Source of the DNA: Mariniblastus sp.
GTDB lineage: Bacteria > Planctomycetota > Planctomycetia > Pirellulales > Pirellulaceae
DNA: 32,136 nt
Reading direction: 5' to 3'
Assembly: GCA_014237975.1 (NCBI GenBank)
Contig: JABACA010000040.1
Span: 1-32,136 of the forward strand
The translations under genes and the position numbers were made by a program. Each line of letters starts with the position of its first letter. Positions within the stretch are counted from its first letter, which is position 1. The notes below the pieces were generated by a model. The model ran no database searches, was not told the DNA's origin, and saw only the letters and a list, made by a program, of their open reading frames with translations. Positions 1 through 8,911 of this stretch are shown piece by piece.

Positions 1-1
1 T

Positions 2-1717
2 GATGAAACGCAAATGGTGTTGGGACTGGATGACGTTACGTTACTACCTTCATCCTGGCTCAGTTTGGAATCGATTTCGACGATAGTGATCAGTACATCA
101 GACGTCGAACTGATTCAATCAATATCAAATCAGCAGTGGCAGGCGATTGATCAATGGGTTCGCAACGGAGGCCAACTCGTTTTTTGCGGCGGAGAAAACG
201 GTGAAACAGTTTTGCAAGAAGAGGGTTTGGGGCAGTTCCTGCCCGGTACATTGGTCAACACGGTCGATCTCAAAAACAGTTGGCAGTTAGAAGTGTTTGC
301 CAGCAGTCGTGACCAATTACTTCAAGGTGACAATCAAACCTTGGCCGCAACCGTGTTAACCGGGGTCTCTGGTATCATTGACAAACAACAGGATGACACG
401 CCTTTGATTGTCCGAACTGCCCGAGGATTTGGCCTGGTCGTGTACTCGGCAGTCGACTTTGACAAGGGGCCTATCGTGGATTGGCCCGGCCGCAATGCTT
501 TCATATCCGGATTGTTAGACGCCGCATCCAATATCGATCCCTCTACCGTAGAGGAATCACAGAACAGTCGATTTTCACATTATGGCTATGACGATCTGAT
601 GGGCCAATTGAGAGTCCCGTTGGAGCAGTTTTCAAATGTTCGGTTTGTCACCTTCACGTGGGTTGCCGTTTTGATCGGCCTCTACATTCTCTGCATTGGT
701 CCGGGCGATTATTTGTTGTTGAGACGTGGATTCCGCAAAATGGAACTGACGTGGGTGACATTCACGCTAATCACGATGCTTTTTTGTGGCGTGGCTATCT
801 TGATGGCCCGGTTGACTCGGCCGACCAGCATCCAGGTCAATCAGCTGGAGATCATCGACATTGACAGCATTGACAACACAGCCCGTGGCAATCTCTGGGC
901 CAATGTTTTCAGCCCAACCACTTCTGTTTGCCAAGTAGACACGAGCGCGAAAAATGCACTCGGATTCAACACGCGCACCAATAGCACCGTCACTTGGCAG
1001 GGCCTTCCCGGAAACGGACTGGGAGGCATGCAGACACGTGCGGTTGCCAGACTGTTTCGCCGAGAATATCGATGCGAATTTGAATCCAACGGTGAAGGAG
1101 ATTCACCAGCCCGCTGCACCCTGGCTAATTTACCACTGCAAGTCTCCTCAACAAAACCCCTACTTGTTCAGTGGTACAGTCCTAATCCCTTCACCGTGCA
1201 AAGCAGATTAAAGGTCGATTCACGGATTCAAAGGTTGGCGGGAACGGTCACCAATCCGTTAAATGTAAACCTCCATAATTGCCGGCTGATGTTTGAAAAC
1301 TGGACCTATGAACTCAATGACGTACTCGAGCCAGGCGAGACGATTGATGTCGAAACCGAGACCAAGGAAAAAACGGCAAAGAATTTCCTGACACGTCGTA
1401 AACGGGAAAGCAACAAGGGGAAAAACAGCGCCTGGAATCCGGCTGATTCGCGGATTTGGAGAATCGCGGACATGTTGATGTTCTACGAACTGGCCGGTGG
1501 TCGTGGCTACACCAAACTATCACATGACTATCAATCACGGATGGACCTATCTCGACAGTTGAATCTTGGAAGAGCCATGTTGGTGGGTGAAGTCAAACAG
1601 ATTAGCCACTGCACCGGTCTGGAGATTTCTGACACTGCTTCAGAAGCCAGCTACGACAATGTGACCACCATCGTTCGAATCATTCTTCCGGTAGAATATG
1701 AAGAATCGAACCAGTAA
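2..1717 (+). CDS. Membrane protein with glutamine-amidotransferase-like domain (5' partial), ABC-transporter associated
   Basis: The reading frame is open from the window edge, so the true start lies upstream; the first internal ATG is at 14. Numbering from that ATG, residues about 20-170 look like the Rossmann-type, class I glutamine-amidotransferase-like domain often found in planctomycete ABC-export gene sets (WVRNGGQLVFCGG near residue 48). Two membrane helices follow at about 211-229 and 245-265, with a short RRGFRK loop between them, and then a long beta-rich soluble domain to residue 567. The stop lies 15 bases before the GTG of an ABC ATPase, so the two are probably co-transcribed and may act in the same export or gliding-type ABC system (inference). 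No catalytic residues of a true amidotransferase are evident. The family assignment is by fold impression only. Confidence 0.75.
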   Translation, partial: DETQMVLGLDDVTLLPSSWLSLESISTIVISTSDVELIQSISNQQWQAIDQWVRNGGQLVFCGGENGETVLQEEGLGQFLPGTLVNTVDLKNSWQLEVFASSRDQLLQGDNQTLAATVLTGVSGIIDKQQDDTPLIVRTARGFGLVVYSAVDFDKGPIVDWPGRNAFISGLLDAASNIDPSTVEESQNSRFSHYGYDDLMGQLRVPLEQFSNVRFVTFTWVAVLIGLYILCIGPGDYLLLRRGFRKMELTWVTFTLITMLFCGVAILMARLTRPTSIQVNQLEIIDIDSIDNTARGNLWANVFSPTTSVCQVDTSAKNALGFNTRTNSTVTWQGLPGNGLGGMQTRAVARLFRREYRCEFESNGEGDSPARCTLANLPLQVSSTKPLLVQWYSPNPFTVQSRLKVDSRIQRLAGTVTNPLNVNLHNCRLMFENWTYELNDVLEPGETIDVETETKEKTAKNFLTRRKRESNKGKNSAWNPADSRIWRIADMLMFYELAGGRGYTKLSHDYQSRMDLSRQLNLGRAMLVGEVKQISHCTGLEISDTASEASYDNVTTIVRIILPVEYEESNQ

Positions 1718-1732
1718 AACGGAAAATTCCTC

Positions 1733-2665
1733 GTGATTAAAACAGAAAATCTGACCAAGAAATATGGCGAAATGTTCGCCATAAAATCGATCAACCTGGA
1801 TCTTAAACAAGGTGACCTGTTTGGGTTTATCGGACCCAACGGGGCTGGTAAAACGACGACGATGCGTATCATCGCCACGCTTCTTGAGCCAAGCTGGGGC
1901 GAAGCTTACGTTTGTGGACACTCCATCTACAACGCACCCAAGGAAATCCGTCGCCTGGTCGGCTACATGCCTGACTTCTTTGGCGTTTATGACGACATGA
2001 AAGTCATCGAATATCTTGAGTTTTTTGCAGCGGCATACCGCATCAAAGGTGTTGAACGTCGAAAAAAATGTGACGAGATGCTGGAAACGGTCGATCTCGA
2101 TTTCAAACGCGATGCGTTTGCAAATACACTATCTCGTGGTCAAACCCAACGACTCGGGCTGGCACGCGTCCTGTTGCACGACCCCCAAGTCCTGCTGCTT
2201 GACGAACCCTTGAGCGGACTTGACCCGCGAGCCAGAATTGAAATGCGCAACCTGATGCGGAGACTGGGAACGATGGGAAAAACCGTCATTGTATCCAGTC
2301 ACATTCTGCCGGAACTGGCTGACATTTGTAATAAGATCGGGATCATTGACAAGGGAGAACTCAAGGTTTCTGCCGCAGTGACAGACGTTATGAACCAAGT
2401 TCGCGATCAGACCGTGCTACATGTAGGTGTCGACAACAACATCGAATCTGCCGTCGCGGTACTCCAGCAAAACGACCTGGTCAGTACCGTGGAACATGGC
2501 GACGGACATCTCGTGGTAACGCTCAATAATCAAACCAAAGAATATTCCCGGTTGGCCACCGATTTGATCAACAAGGGCATCGGTCTGAATTTATTCCAGG
2601 AAGAAGAGGTCAGTCTGGAATCAGCTTTCATGACCCTTACCAAAGGTGCTGGTGCCAAGATTTGA
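1733..2665 (+). CDS. ABC transporter ATP-binding protein
   Basis: 310 residues, GTG start, 15 bases after the preceding membrane-protein gene. Visible motifs are the Walker A loop GPNGAGKTT (about residues 34-42), a signature sequence LSRGQTQRLGLAR in which the usual LSGGQ has Arg at the third position, Walker B VLLLDEPLSGLDP, and the switch histidine in VSSHIL. The C-terminal 90 residues after the ATPase core are the accessory region typical of the CcmA/drug-export-like subfamily. It hydrolyses ATP on the cytoplasmic face to drive a partner permease. The permease is not downstream, where the convergent P-II gene lies, so it is probably upstream of the window. The family is certain; the substrate is unknown. 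Confidence 0.95.
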   Translation: MIKTENLTKKYGEMFAIKSINLDLKQGDLFGFIGPNGAGKTTTMRIIATLLEPSWGEAYVCGHSIYNAPKEIRRLVGYMPDFFGVYDDMKVIEYLEFFAAAYRIKGVERRKKCDEMLETVDLDFKRDAFANTLSRGQTQRLGLARVLLHDPQVLLLDEPLSGLDPRARIEMRNLMRRLGTMGKTVIVSSHILPELADICNKIGIIDKGELKVSAAVTDVMNQVRDQTVLHVGVDNNIESAVAVLQQNDLVSTVEHGDGHLVVTLNNQTKEYSRLATDLINKGIGLNLFQEEEVSLESAFMTLTKGAGAKI

Positions 2666-2757
2666 TCGGGTCGCAACCGCGGTGGCTCCCTTTTCACACC
2701 GTCATTGCAGCCGCAGGTTCAAGCGCGGCAACAACCTTGGGACTGGCGGATCTGGAA

Positions 2758-3105
2758 TCAGATCGCGTCGTTACCCCGTTCTCCGGTTCGGATTCGAACA
2801 CAATCATCCAGGGGTAACACGAATATTTTTCCATCTCCGATCTCGCCTGTTTCGCCACTTCGGCCACCCTGGACAATTGCCTGGATGGTAGGTTCCACAA
2901 ACTCCTCGTTGACCGCGATCTGCAATTGGACCTTGCGCCTTAGATTCGCGATGACTTCGTCAGCGCCTTGGATTTCCGACTTGCCATGCTGGCGACCGAA
3001 TCCCTGGCAATCCATGATCGTCAGGCGAAACACCTGAACGTCCGTCAGTGCAGCTTTGACGGACTCCAGTTTATGGGGCTGGATGATAGCAATAATGAGT
3101 TTCAT
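2758..3105 (-). CDS. glnB: P-II family nitrogen regulatory protein, lacking Tyr51
   Basis: 115 residues beginning MKLIIAIIQPHKLE, a standard P-II start. The conserved GFGRQ precedes the T-loop, and the C-terminal signature GEIGDGKIFV ... RIRTGERG is complete. P-II trimers sense ATP/ADP and 2-oxoglutarate and control ammonium transporters, glutamine synthetase modification or other targets. Aligned without gaps to E. coli GlnB (recalled from memory), the T-loop residue at position 51, the uridylylated tyrosine, is Val; Tyr46 is Gln and position 49 is Asp. About three residues are inserted before GEIGDGK, giving 115 instead of 112. It lies 133 bases downstream of a porin gene on the same strand, and no amtB is adjacent. 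A GlnK/GlnB-like paralogue is equally possible, so the symbol is only a family label. Confidence 0.93.
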   Translation of the reverse strand: MKLIIAIIQPHKLESVKAALTDVQVFRLTIMDCQGFGRQHGKSEIQGADEVIANLRRKVQLQIAVNEEFVEPTIQAIVQGGRSGETGEIGDGKIFVLPLDDCVRIRTGERGNDAI

Positions 3106-3238
3106 GCATCAAACTGTACCACGTGTCGCACAGCTGGAAAAGTGACGAGGCGTTCCGGCATCGACCCCGATCACTTCTTAGGCCAAATCGGGCCTGCCGA
3201 TCTTGCTGGGGGTCAGCCAGTTTTGACGTCTAACGCGC

Positions 3239-4576
3239 CTAAAACGTCACGATGGCATCCACCGCAAAAATAGTAGCCCCTGGACTGAGTGCGGCAGCCC
3301 CCCAGTCATATCGCAATTCTGGACGTATCACGACGTTGGCGTTAGGCCGATAGTTAATTCCCATGGTCCAGTCCCAAGTGGAGCTGGTTGTACCATCGGT
3401 GATGACGAGAGGGTTGTTGGACTTCCACCACTCGAGTCGTGTTCCGAGTCCGAGACAGGGATTGATACTATAAAAGAAATAGTTGATCCATGATATTTCA
3501 TTGGCTGAGCCAATGCTCAAATCCAGCACATCCATTTGCGAAACAAAGCTGGAATACCGGGTCATACAAGCTTCCATGACGATGGATGTCAGGCTACCAC
3601 TACCTCGCAAACCCATATCGCCGATCGCACTGGTTGCATTCAATCGAAGGTTGTTTCCTAGACGCAACTGAAAACCGACAATTCCATTAAACCCATGGTC
3701 GGTGTTTTTAAACGCAGTATCCCAACCAGCTGTAGCTCCCAGCAATACACTGTTACAACCGTTTCCAAATTCTCCGACTACCCCGGTTTGGGAAACGGGC
3801 TCAGTAAAGTAACGGGTGTAAGTATGGCTGTAAAAAAAGTTGTCCGTCGCCGGAAGACCCTCGTAACCAAACGGGGCAAGAAACTTTCCAGCCCGAACGG
3901 TAGACCTGCCATTGCCAACCTCGACATAGGCCTGTGGCAAGGCCCAACCGTAGACTCCGTGATCCCAGCTGTTATCCCAGCCAACCGGATTTCCGGCAGG
4001 AGGGTTACCGAATGCCTGCAGGTCCTGTCCATCGACACCATAAACGGCATCCAGGTGGAAACCAAACCGATTCCGGCAGCTAGTCGGTTTGTCGAGGTAG
4101 AGCCAGACCTGATCAACTTCGAATTTGCCTGGCAACTCGTTGAACATCCGGTCGCTTCGGTTCTGGAAACCAGTTTCAACCCAGCCCCCCACACCGAGGC
4201 CGCCGGCCGTGCGCCCAAACAGGCTCTTGGGACACCCCAGATTACATCGGCCACGACTGCGTCCGTTTCCTCCATTGATGGCGTTGCTTGGCACGCTCAA
4301 CGGGGGTTCACTGCCAACTTGACCCGACAGATTTGGAGCCAGAGGGACATTTTCATCGTCTTGGTCCTGGGCAACGGCGGAACCCAAGTTAGCTGAATCG
4401 TCGGTATCATTGGGAGTTTTCAAGCTGGTGTTGGAAAAAATGGAGGTTGTCCCTATGGCTGGCGGAGCCGGAATCGACGGGTTTTCTGTTTGCCAAGAAG
4501 AAGTATCTGTTTGTCCAAAGAGGGGACTGATCGATAGGGCAATCGCGATGGCGTAAACCAGTTTTTGAATTCGCAT
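3239..4576 (-). CDS. Outer-membrane beta-barrel porin, BBP2/OmpL-like
   Basis: 445 residues. A signal peptide occupies about residues 1-21 (basic MRIQK, then a hydrophobic stretch ending SPLFGQ). A low-complexity Ser/Pro/Asn region runs to about 95, then a Cys/Gly/Arg-rich patch, then a repeated beta-strand pattern (GGWVETGFQNR, AYVEVGNGRSTVRAGKF, TDNFFYSHTYTRYFTEP) to the end. The protein ends in Phe (AIVTF), as expected for a BAM-inserted barrel. This matches the BBP2 porins that are numerous in planctomycetes. The start is supported by GGAG eight bases upstream of the ATG (4585-4588), and a perfect 6-bp hairpin lies just before it in the leader. The P-II gene downstream suggests a nitrogen-related solute, but this is inference. 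Confidence 0.88.
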   Translation of the reverse strand: MRIQKLVYAIAIALSISPLFGQTDTSSWQTENPSIPAPPAIGTTSIFSNTSLKTPNDTDDSANLGSAVAQDQDDENVPLAPNLSGQVGSEPPLSVPSNAINGGNGRSRGRCNLGCPKSLFGRTAGGLGVGGWVETGFQNRSDRMFNELPGKFEVDQVWLYLDKPTSCRNRFGFHLDAVYGVDGQDLQAFGNPPAGNPVGWDNSWDHGVYGWALPQAYVEVGNGRSTVRAGKFLAPFGYEGLPATDNFFYSHTYTRYFTEPVSQTGVVGEFGNGCNSVLLGATAGWDTAFKNTDHGFNGIVGFQLRLGNNLRLNATSAIGDMGLRGSGSLTSIVMEACMTRYSSFVSQMDVLDLSIGSANEISWINYFFYSINPCLGLGTRLEWWKSNNPLVITDGTTSSTWDWTMGINYRPNANVVIRPELRYDWGAAALSPGATIFAVDAIVTF

Positions 4577-4958
4577 TTGCGAAACTCCGTTTGTTTGCCG
4601 GGTTCCAATCGGAACCAGCTATAGCCGAATACTCAACTTGAGCATCGTATGTGAAACATTCCAATCCACTCGTTTTATCGGTATATGAGAATCGATTGAT
4701 CCAACCGGAAAACTGAATGCAGGAAGTACCAACTGGATAAACCTTGCCGGTTACACAAAAAGATCAGATCAGCCAAAACGGTACGGCGGCAGTTGGATGG
4801 GATTAACCCCACCAGGCAGTTACTGTTAACGTCTGGGGCTAACCAAGACAGGGCGAGAGTCGCCAGCAATTACTAACAGCACTTCTTGTCAGATGACCAC
4901 TGCACCTGCTGGATCCGGCCGCGACCATTTCTGCAAATACAACCCGCCGCTTCGCCGA
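4577..4958. other. Intergenic region between the ftsY end and the porin start
   Basis: 382 bases without a convincing gene. Two structures are visible. A perfect inverted repeat GGTTCC-AATC-GGAACC at 4601-4616 lies just upstream of the porin's ribosome binding site, in its 5' leader on the minus strand. A longer imperfect inverted repeat pairs TTAACCCCA (4803-4811) with TGGGGCTAA (4834-4842), with one mismatch and a 22-base loop. Neither is followed by a T-run on the minus strand, so neither is a classical intrinsic terminator. The second could mark the end of the ftsY transcript or an operator for the porin. No promoter could be assigned with confidence. Confidence 0.5.
4601..4616 (-). promoter_or_regulatory. 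Hairpin in the porin 5' leader
   Basis: Perfect 6-bp stem GGTTCC/GGAACC with an AATC loop. It ends 12 bases before the GGAG ribosome binding site of the porin gene when read on the minus strand. It is long enough to fold in the mRNA leader and could influence translation or mRNA stability. The role is inferred from position only. Confidence 0.3.
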
Positions 4959-5993
4959 TCAGTCTTCGTCAATTTGATCGAATAATGCGTCCACGTACGT
5001 TTGTACATCAAAGGGTGCAAAGGCATCGGGCGTCTCACCCAACCCAACAAACTTGACGGGCAATCCAAATTCCTGCCGTATGGGAATCGCGACTCCACCT
5101 TTGGCCGAACCATCCAGCTTGGCCAGCACGATACCCGATACACCAGCGGCATCGGTAAAGCCTCTGGCCTGACTGATCGCGTTTTGCCCGGCAGTGGCGT
5201 CCAACACCAGCAGTACTTCATGGGGTGCATCGTCAATCACTTTGGTCATGACCCGGCGAATTCGACCCAATTCATCCATTAAATTTGCTTGTGTCTGCAA
5301 ACGGCCAGCCGTGTCGATGATACAAATATCAGCATTCGTTTTTTGGGCTGCATCCACCGCCTTATAGGCAACACTGGCTGGGTCACCACCCGATTTCCCC
5401 GTCACGATCTCGGCGCCCAGTCGCTCTGCCCAAACGGTCAACTGCTGCACGGCAGCTGCACGAAAAGTATCTCCGGCACCCAGGACAACCTTCTTCCCCT
5501 GTGCGGTAAACAAATGGCACAGCTTGGCAATCGAGGTCGTCTTGCCCGACCCATTGACACCAACCACCATGATTACGGTTGGCCCCGATTCCGCCTGGGC
5601 GATGTCGGCATGCTCTTGTTGCATAATCCCGTGTATCGTCTGTTTGGCTGAATCCAACAGATCAGCCATCATCACTTTGCGGCCCCTGAATTTTTCCTGG
5701 ATGTCACTTCGGATTTGATTGGCTGGCCCGTTTCCCATATCGGTTTTGATCAGGTAGGCAAACAATTCATCCAGGAATTCGTCATCAACAAGTCGCCCCT
5801 CTTTTCCGACCAGGTCCCGGATGTCGGTGTTCAATACGGCAGCCGTTTTCTGGAGCGCGCTTTTCGCCCAACCAAACACACCTACCGACTCAACGGATTC
5901 GTCAGGCTGATCAACCTGCTCCTGGTTGTTGTCGGCCACGCCCGCATCGTCTCGTTCATTTTCTTTCCGTCCAAAAGGGTTCCAGCGAGCCAT
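4959..5993 (-). CDS. ftsY: Signal recognition particle receptor FtsY
   Basis: 344 residues. An acidic N-terminal A-like segment (about 10-40) is followed by the N domain (about 40-125) and the G domain. GTPase motifs are GVNGSGKTT (145-153), DTFRAAA (175-181), DTAGR (227-231), AKLDG (291-295) and the closing GLGE (317-320), with the conserved SAKGG after AKLDG. FtsY is the membrane-associated receptor that docks the SRP-ribosome complex and delivers it to SecYEG. The A domain is short compared with E. coli and typical of many non-proteobacterial FtsY. It is the last gene of the coaE-rho-ribH-nusB-ftsY run, 114 bases after nusB, and no SRP RNA gene is nearby. Confidence 0.97.
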   Translation of the reverse strand: MARWNPFGRKENERDDAGVADNNQEQVDQPDESVESVGVFGWAKSALQKTAAVLNTDIRDLVGKEGRLVDDEFLDELFAYLIKTDMGNGPANQIRSDIQEKFRGRKVMMADLLDSAKQTIHGIMQQEHADIAQAESGPTVIMVVGVNGSGKTTSIAKLCHLFTAQGKKVVLGAGDTFRAAAVQQLTVWAERLGAEIVTGKSGGDPASVAYKAVDAAQKTNADICIIDTAGRLQTQANLMDELGRIRRVMTKVIDDAPHEVLLVLDATAGQNAISQARGFTDAAGVSGIVLAKLDGSAKGGVAIPIRQEFGLPVKFVGLGETPDAFAPFDVQTYVDALFDQIDED

Positions 5994-6107
5994 GGTTCGA
6001 TTATCTATAAAACAGGTTGCAAATTGGATTAACGAGACGCTTATTGTATCGCTGACCGACGATATTGGGGAGCCGTTTCATCCCGACCACATTCTGCATG
6101 GTGGCCC

Positions 6108-6608
6108 TCATTGATTTTTTTCATCGGCTTCGCCAGGTGTTTCGGAGTCGGTTTCGACCGGTTGCCCACCATCCCCAGTTTGGCTGGAAACCTCATCGAC
6201 CGGATCGTTCTTGAAATTGATAAATCGATCCAGAACGCCATTAACAAACTGGGCTGATTGTTTCGTACCAAAACGTTTTGCCAATTCAATGGCTTCATTG
6301 ATGGCAACCCGGTCAGGCATTTCCGTAAACAGTATCTCATAGGCACCCAACCGCAGGATGGCCCGATCGGTTGCGGCCATGCGGTTTAACCGCCAATTAT
6401 CTGCAGTTGCCGCGAGTCGCTGATCGATGGTTTGGCGGTGACTGGATACCCCACGAATCAGCTCAGACGCGAACTCGCATAGCTTGGGATCGGCATTGAG
6501 CCGCCCTCGGACGAACGCATCGCTGTCGTCCAGCGAAATTTCTGGATTCAAATCAGATTGATAGAGAATCTGAAGAACAACTTCTCGAGCACGACGGCGA
6601 CGGGACAT
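6108..6608 (-). CDS. nusB: Transcription antitermination factor NusB
   Basis: 166 residues. The N-terminal RRRRAREVVLQILYQSD motif and the C-terminal block running from RMAATDRAILRLGAYEILF through VAINEAIELAKRFG to FVNGVLDRF are diagnostic. NusB with NusE (S10) binds boxA RNA and supports antitermination of rRNA operons. The conserved core ends near residue 133, and the last 30 residues are an acidic, probably disordered tail. It follows ribH by 91 bases. The ribH-nusB order is a widespread bacterial arrangement and supports both calls. Confidence 0.96.
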   Translation of the reverse strand: MSRRRRAREVVLQILYQSDLNPEISLDDSDAFVRGRLNADPKLCEFASELIRGVSSHRQTIDQRLAATADNWRLNRMAATDRAILRLGAYEILFTEMPDRVAINEAIELAKRFGTKQSAQFVNGVLDRFINFKNDPVDEVSSQTGDGGQPVETDSETPGEADEKNQ

Positions 6609-6699
6609 GGCGATTTACAAAGAACAGAGGTCAAATCGAGTGTCGCAATTGTAGATCAAACGGGCAAAAGAACAACTCGTCCGCCACCGGAAGCTTGTT

Positions 6700-7182
6700 T
6701 TATTCAGTCGCTGCGCGATCGATCAACCGCAGCATTTCAACTGCAGAATCGACCGCCTCGCACCCCTTGTTGCCAACACTGCCACCACTTCTTTGAATAG
6801 CCTGTTCAAGGTTGTTACAGGTCAGAACGCCAAACGCGACCGGCTTGCCGGATTCCATCATTAATTGGCCCAACTGGGCACTCACGGTCGTGTTGATATG
6901 AACGTCGTGTGTCGTTTCACCCCGGATCACGGCCCCCAGGCAAATCACGGCTGATGTCGATTCCAATGCTTGCTTGGCTGCCAAGGTAATTTCCCAGGCG
7001 CCGGGGACACGATAAATATCGATCTGTTGATCCTTGAAACCATGCTCCCTCAGCTTTTCGATGGCGGCCAACAATAACTTTTCTGTGATCGTTTCATTAT
7101 AGCGCGAAACGACAATGGCTAAACGCTTGCCCTCAAGCGGCCCGGTTCGCCCTTCAAACACTCGACCTGAAAAATCGTCCAT
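6700..7182 (-). CDS. ribH: 6,7-dimethyl-8-ribityllumazine synthase
   Basis: Penultimate enzyme of riboflavin synthesis. It condenses 5-amino-6-ribitylaminouracil with 3,4-dihydroxy-2-butanone 4-phosphate in a 60-mer or pentameric cytoplasmic shell. Visible motifs are IVVSRYNE near the N terminus (substrate-binding aromatic), VPGAWEI, and GAVIRGETTHDVHIN with the catalytic His, then VAFGVLTCNN. I place the start at the ATG at 7182 (160 residues), which gives the usual N-terminal length. A TTG at 7206 would add eight residues. The gene lies about 150 bases after rho and before nusB in the same direction. Confidence 0.95.
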   Translation of the reverse strand: MDDFSGRVFEGRTGPLEGKRLAIVVSRYNETITEKLLLAAIEKLREHGFKDQQIDIYRVPGAWEITLAAKQALESTSAVICLGAVIRGETTHDVHINTTVSAQLGQLMMESGKPVAFGVLTCNNLEQAIQRSGGSVGNKGCEAVDSAVEMLRLIDRAATE

Positions 7183-7335
7183 TGCCGTAAATTCTCGAAC
7201 TTCCAACGATCTGGATATTAACTCTCAACTAGCCGCTTTGGCAGGGCAGGGCAGGGGCCACACCGGATTGGATAATCATCCATAGTAACATTGTTTAAAA
7301 ACCGTCATGCCCCCGACCTGGACCATCTTGCCGAT

Positions 7336-8841
7336 TTAGATCCCGCCAGCTTTAACACTTACCAAGAATTCCACATTCGACTTGGTCTTCTTCAAACGGG
7401 TGACCAACAACTCCATCGCATCGGGCGAGTTCATTTCACTCAAGACACGACGAATCATACAAATTCGCTCATGTTCTTCGGCATCAAGCAATTTTTCTTC
7501 ACGTCGCGTTCCCGACTGGTTGATGTCAATGGCCGGCCAGATTCGTCGATCGACGAGCCGGCGGTCAAGAACAATCTCCATGTTCCCGGTTCCTTTGAAC
7601 TCTTCAAAGATCACGTCATCCATCTTGCTGCCCGTATCAATCAAGGCCGTTGCCAGAATCGTCAGCGAACCACCTTCCTCGAGTTTCCTCGCGGAACCAA
7701 AAAAAGCTTTGGGCTTCTGCAGCGCGTTGGCATCCAACCCCCCGGAGAGTGTCTTGCCGGATTGGGGACATTCCGAATTCCATGCTCTCCCTAAGCGGGT
7801 AATCGAATCCAGAAAAATCACCACATCGACACCACTTTCGACCAGGCGTTTGGCTTTTTCCAATACCATTTCGGCAACCTGGATGTGACGCGACGCGGGC
7901 TCGTCAAATGTGGAACTGATCACTTCACAATTTTTCCCCTTTACTTCACGTTCCATGTCGGTAACTTCTTCGGGCCGCTCATCAATCAGCAACATGATGA
8001 CATACGCCTCCGGGTAGTTACTCAATACGGCTCTGGCCATATTTTGCAGCAGCATCGTCTTGCCGGCCCTTGGTGGACTTACAATCAATCCACGTTGACC
8101 AAATCCAATCGGCGCGATCATATCAACGACGCGAGTCGAGTAATCTGTCGGTTCGTGCTCCATCATGATGCGCGAATCCGGATGAAGCGGAGTCAACTCG
8201 TCGAACTGAATCTTTCGCGCGTTATCATTGGGGTCGACGCCATTGACTTTCTCTACTCGCAACAGCGCAAAGTACCTTTCGTTTTCCTTGGGCGGTCGAA
8301 TTTGTCCCGTGACAATAGCACCATTTCGAAGATTAAATTTTCGGATCTGACTGGGGGAAACGTAAATATCATCAGGGCAGCTCAGGTAGTGGTATTCCGG
8401 ACTGCGCAAGAATCCAAATCCATCTGGAAGGATCTGCAACGTTCCTTCGCCAAACATCAACCCCTTGGCCTTGACTCGTAACTTGAGGATCTCCGAAATC
8501 AACTCGCGCTTCCCCAGCTCAGCTGGCTCAACAACTCCTTCCGACTCGGCACAATCCTTTAACTCGTCCAGCTTCATACGCTGCAGCTCCGTGACATTAA
8601 TTTTGCCGACTTCGCCTGGTTCCACCTGTTTTCCTTCGCCTACGGATCGGTTTTTTTCACGTGCGATCTGCTCCGCAAGTGACATTGGTTCTCCGTCTGC
8701 CTCAATTTCGCGTAATTTGTCAGATACTTCTGGATCGCCAAATGGTTGTCGCCGTCCAACTGATTTGCGTTGGCCGCTACGTCGCGGATTGCCAGACTGA
8801 CCCGAATAGTCTCCTCGTCCGGAGTCCCGGTTGTCTCCCAT
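7336..8841 (-). CDS. rho: Transcription termination factor Rho
   Basis: 501 residues, about 80 longer than E. coli Rho because of a basic Gly/Arg/Ser-rich N-terminal extension (residues 1-80) with probable RNA contacts. The Rho N domain is at about 81-125 and the cold-shock-like RNA-binding domain at about 128-200 ([12 protein letters not shown]). The hexameric helicase core carries the P-loop SPPRAGKT (255-262), Walker B VVIFLDS (340-346) and the Q/R-loop region through [19 protein letters not shown] and [10 protein letters not shown]. Rho translocates on C-rich untranslated RNA and releases RNA polymerase. A GGGAG sits six bases before the ATG. The gene is 70 bases downstream of coaE on the same strand. 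Confidence 0.98.
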   Translation of the reverse strand: MGDNRDSGRGDYSGQSGNPRRSGQRKSVGRRQPFGDPEVSDKLREIEADGEPMSLAEQIAREKNRSVGEGKQVEPGEVGKINVTELQRMKLDELKDCAESEGVVEPAELGKRELISEILKLRVKAKGLMFGEGTLQILPDGFGFLRSPEYHYLSCPDDIYVSPSQIRKFNLRNGAIVTGQIRPPKENERYFALLRVEKVNGVDPNDNARKIQFDELTPLHPDSRIMMEHEPTDYSTRVVDMIAPIGFGQRGLIVSPPRAGKTMLLQNMARAVLSNYPEAYVIMLLIDERPEEVTDMEREVKGKNCEVISSTFDEPASRHIQVAEMVLEKAKRLVESGVDVVIFLDSITRLGRAWNSECPQSGKTLSGGLDANALQKPKAFFGSARKLEEGGSLTILATALIDTGSKMDDVIFEEFKGTGNMEIVLDRRLVDRRIWPAIDINQSGTRREEKLLDAEEHERICMIRRVLSEMNSPDAMELLVTRLKKTKSNVEFLVSVKAGGI

Positions 8842-8911
8842 GTTTTTCTCCCGAATTCGTCAGGCACAAGATAAGACTGCCTAACGGATTGCATTTGTTA
8901 TTAGTAGTTGT

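Noticed and set aside
3695-4396. 233-codon open frame on the plus strand
   Set aside because: Lies entirely antisense to the porin gene, has no family motif and is best explained as a shadow frame.
7231-7260. GGGCAGGGCAGGG-type short direct repeats upstream of ribH
   Set aside because: Only two to three partial copies, no larger repeat or CRISPR pattern.
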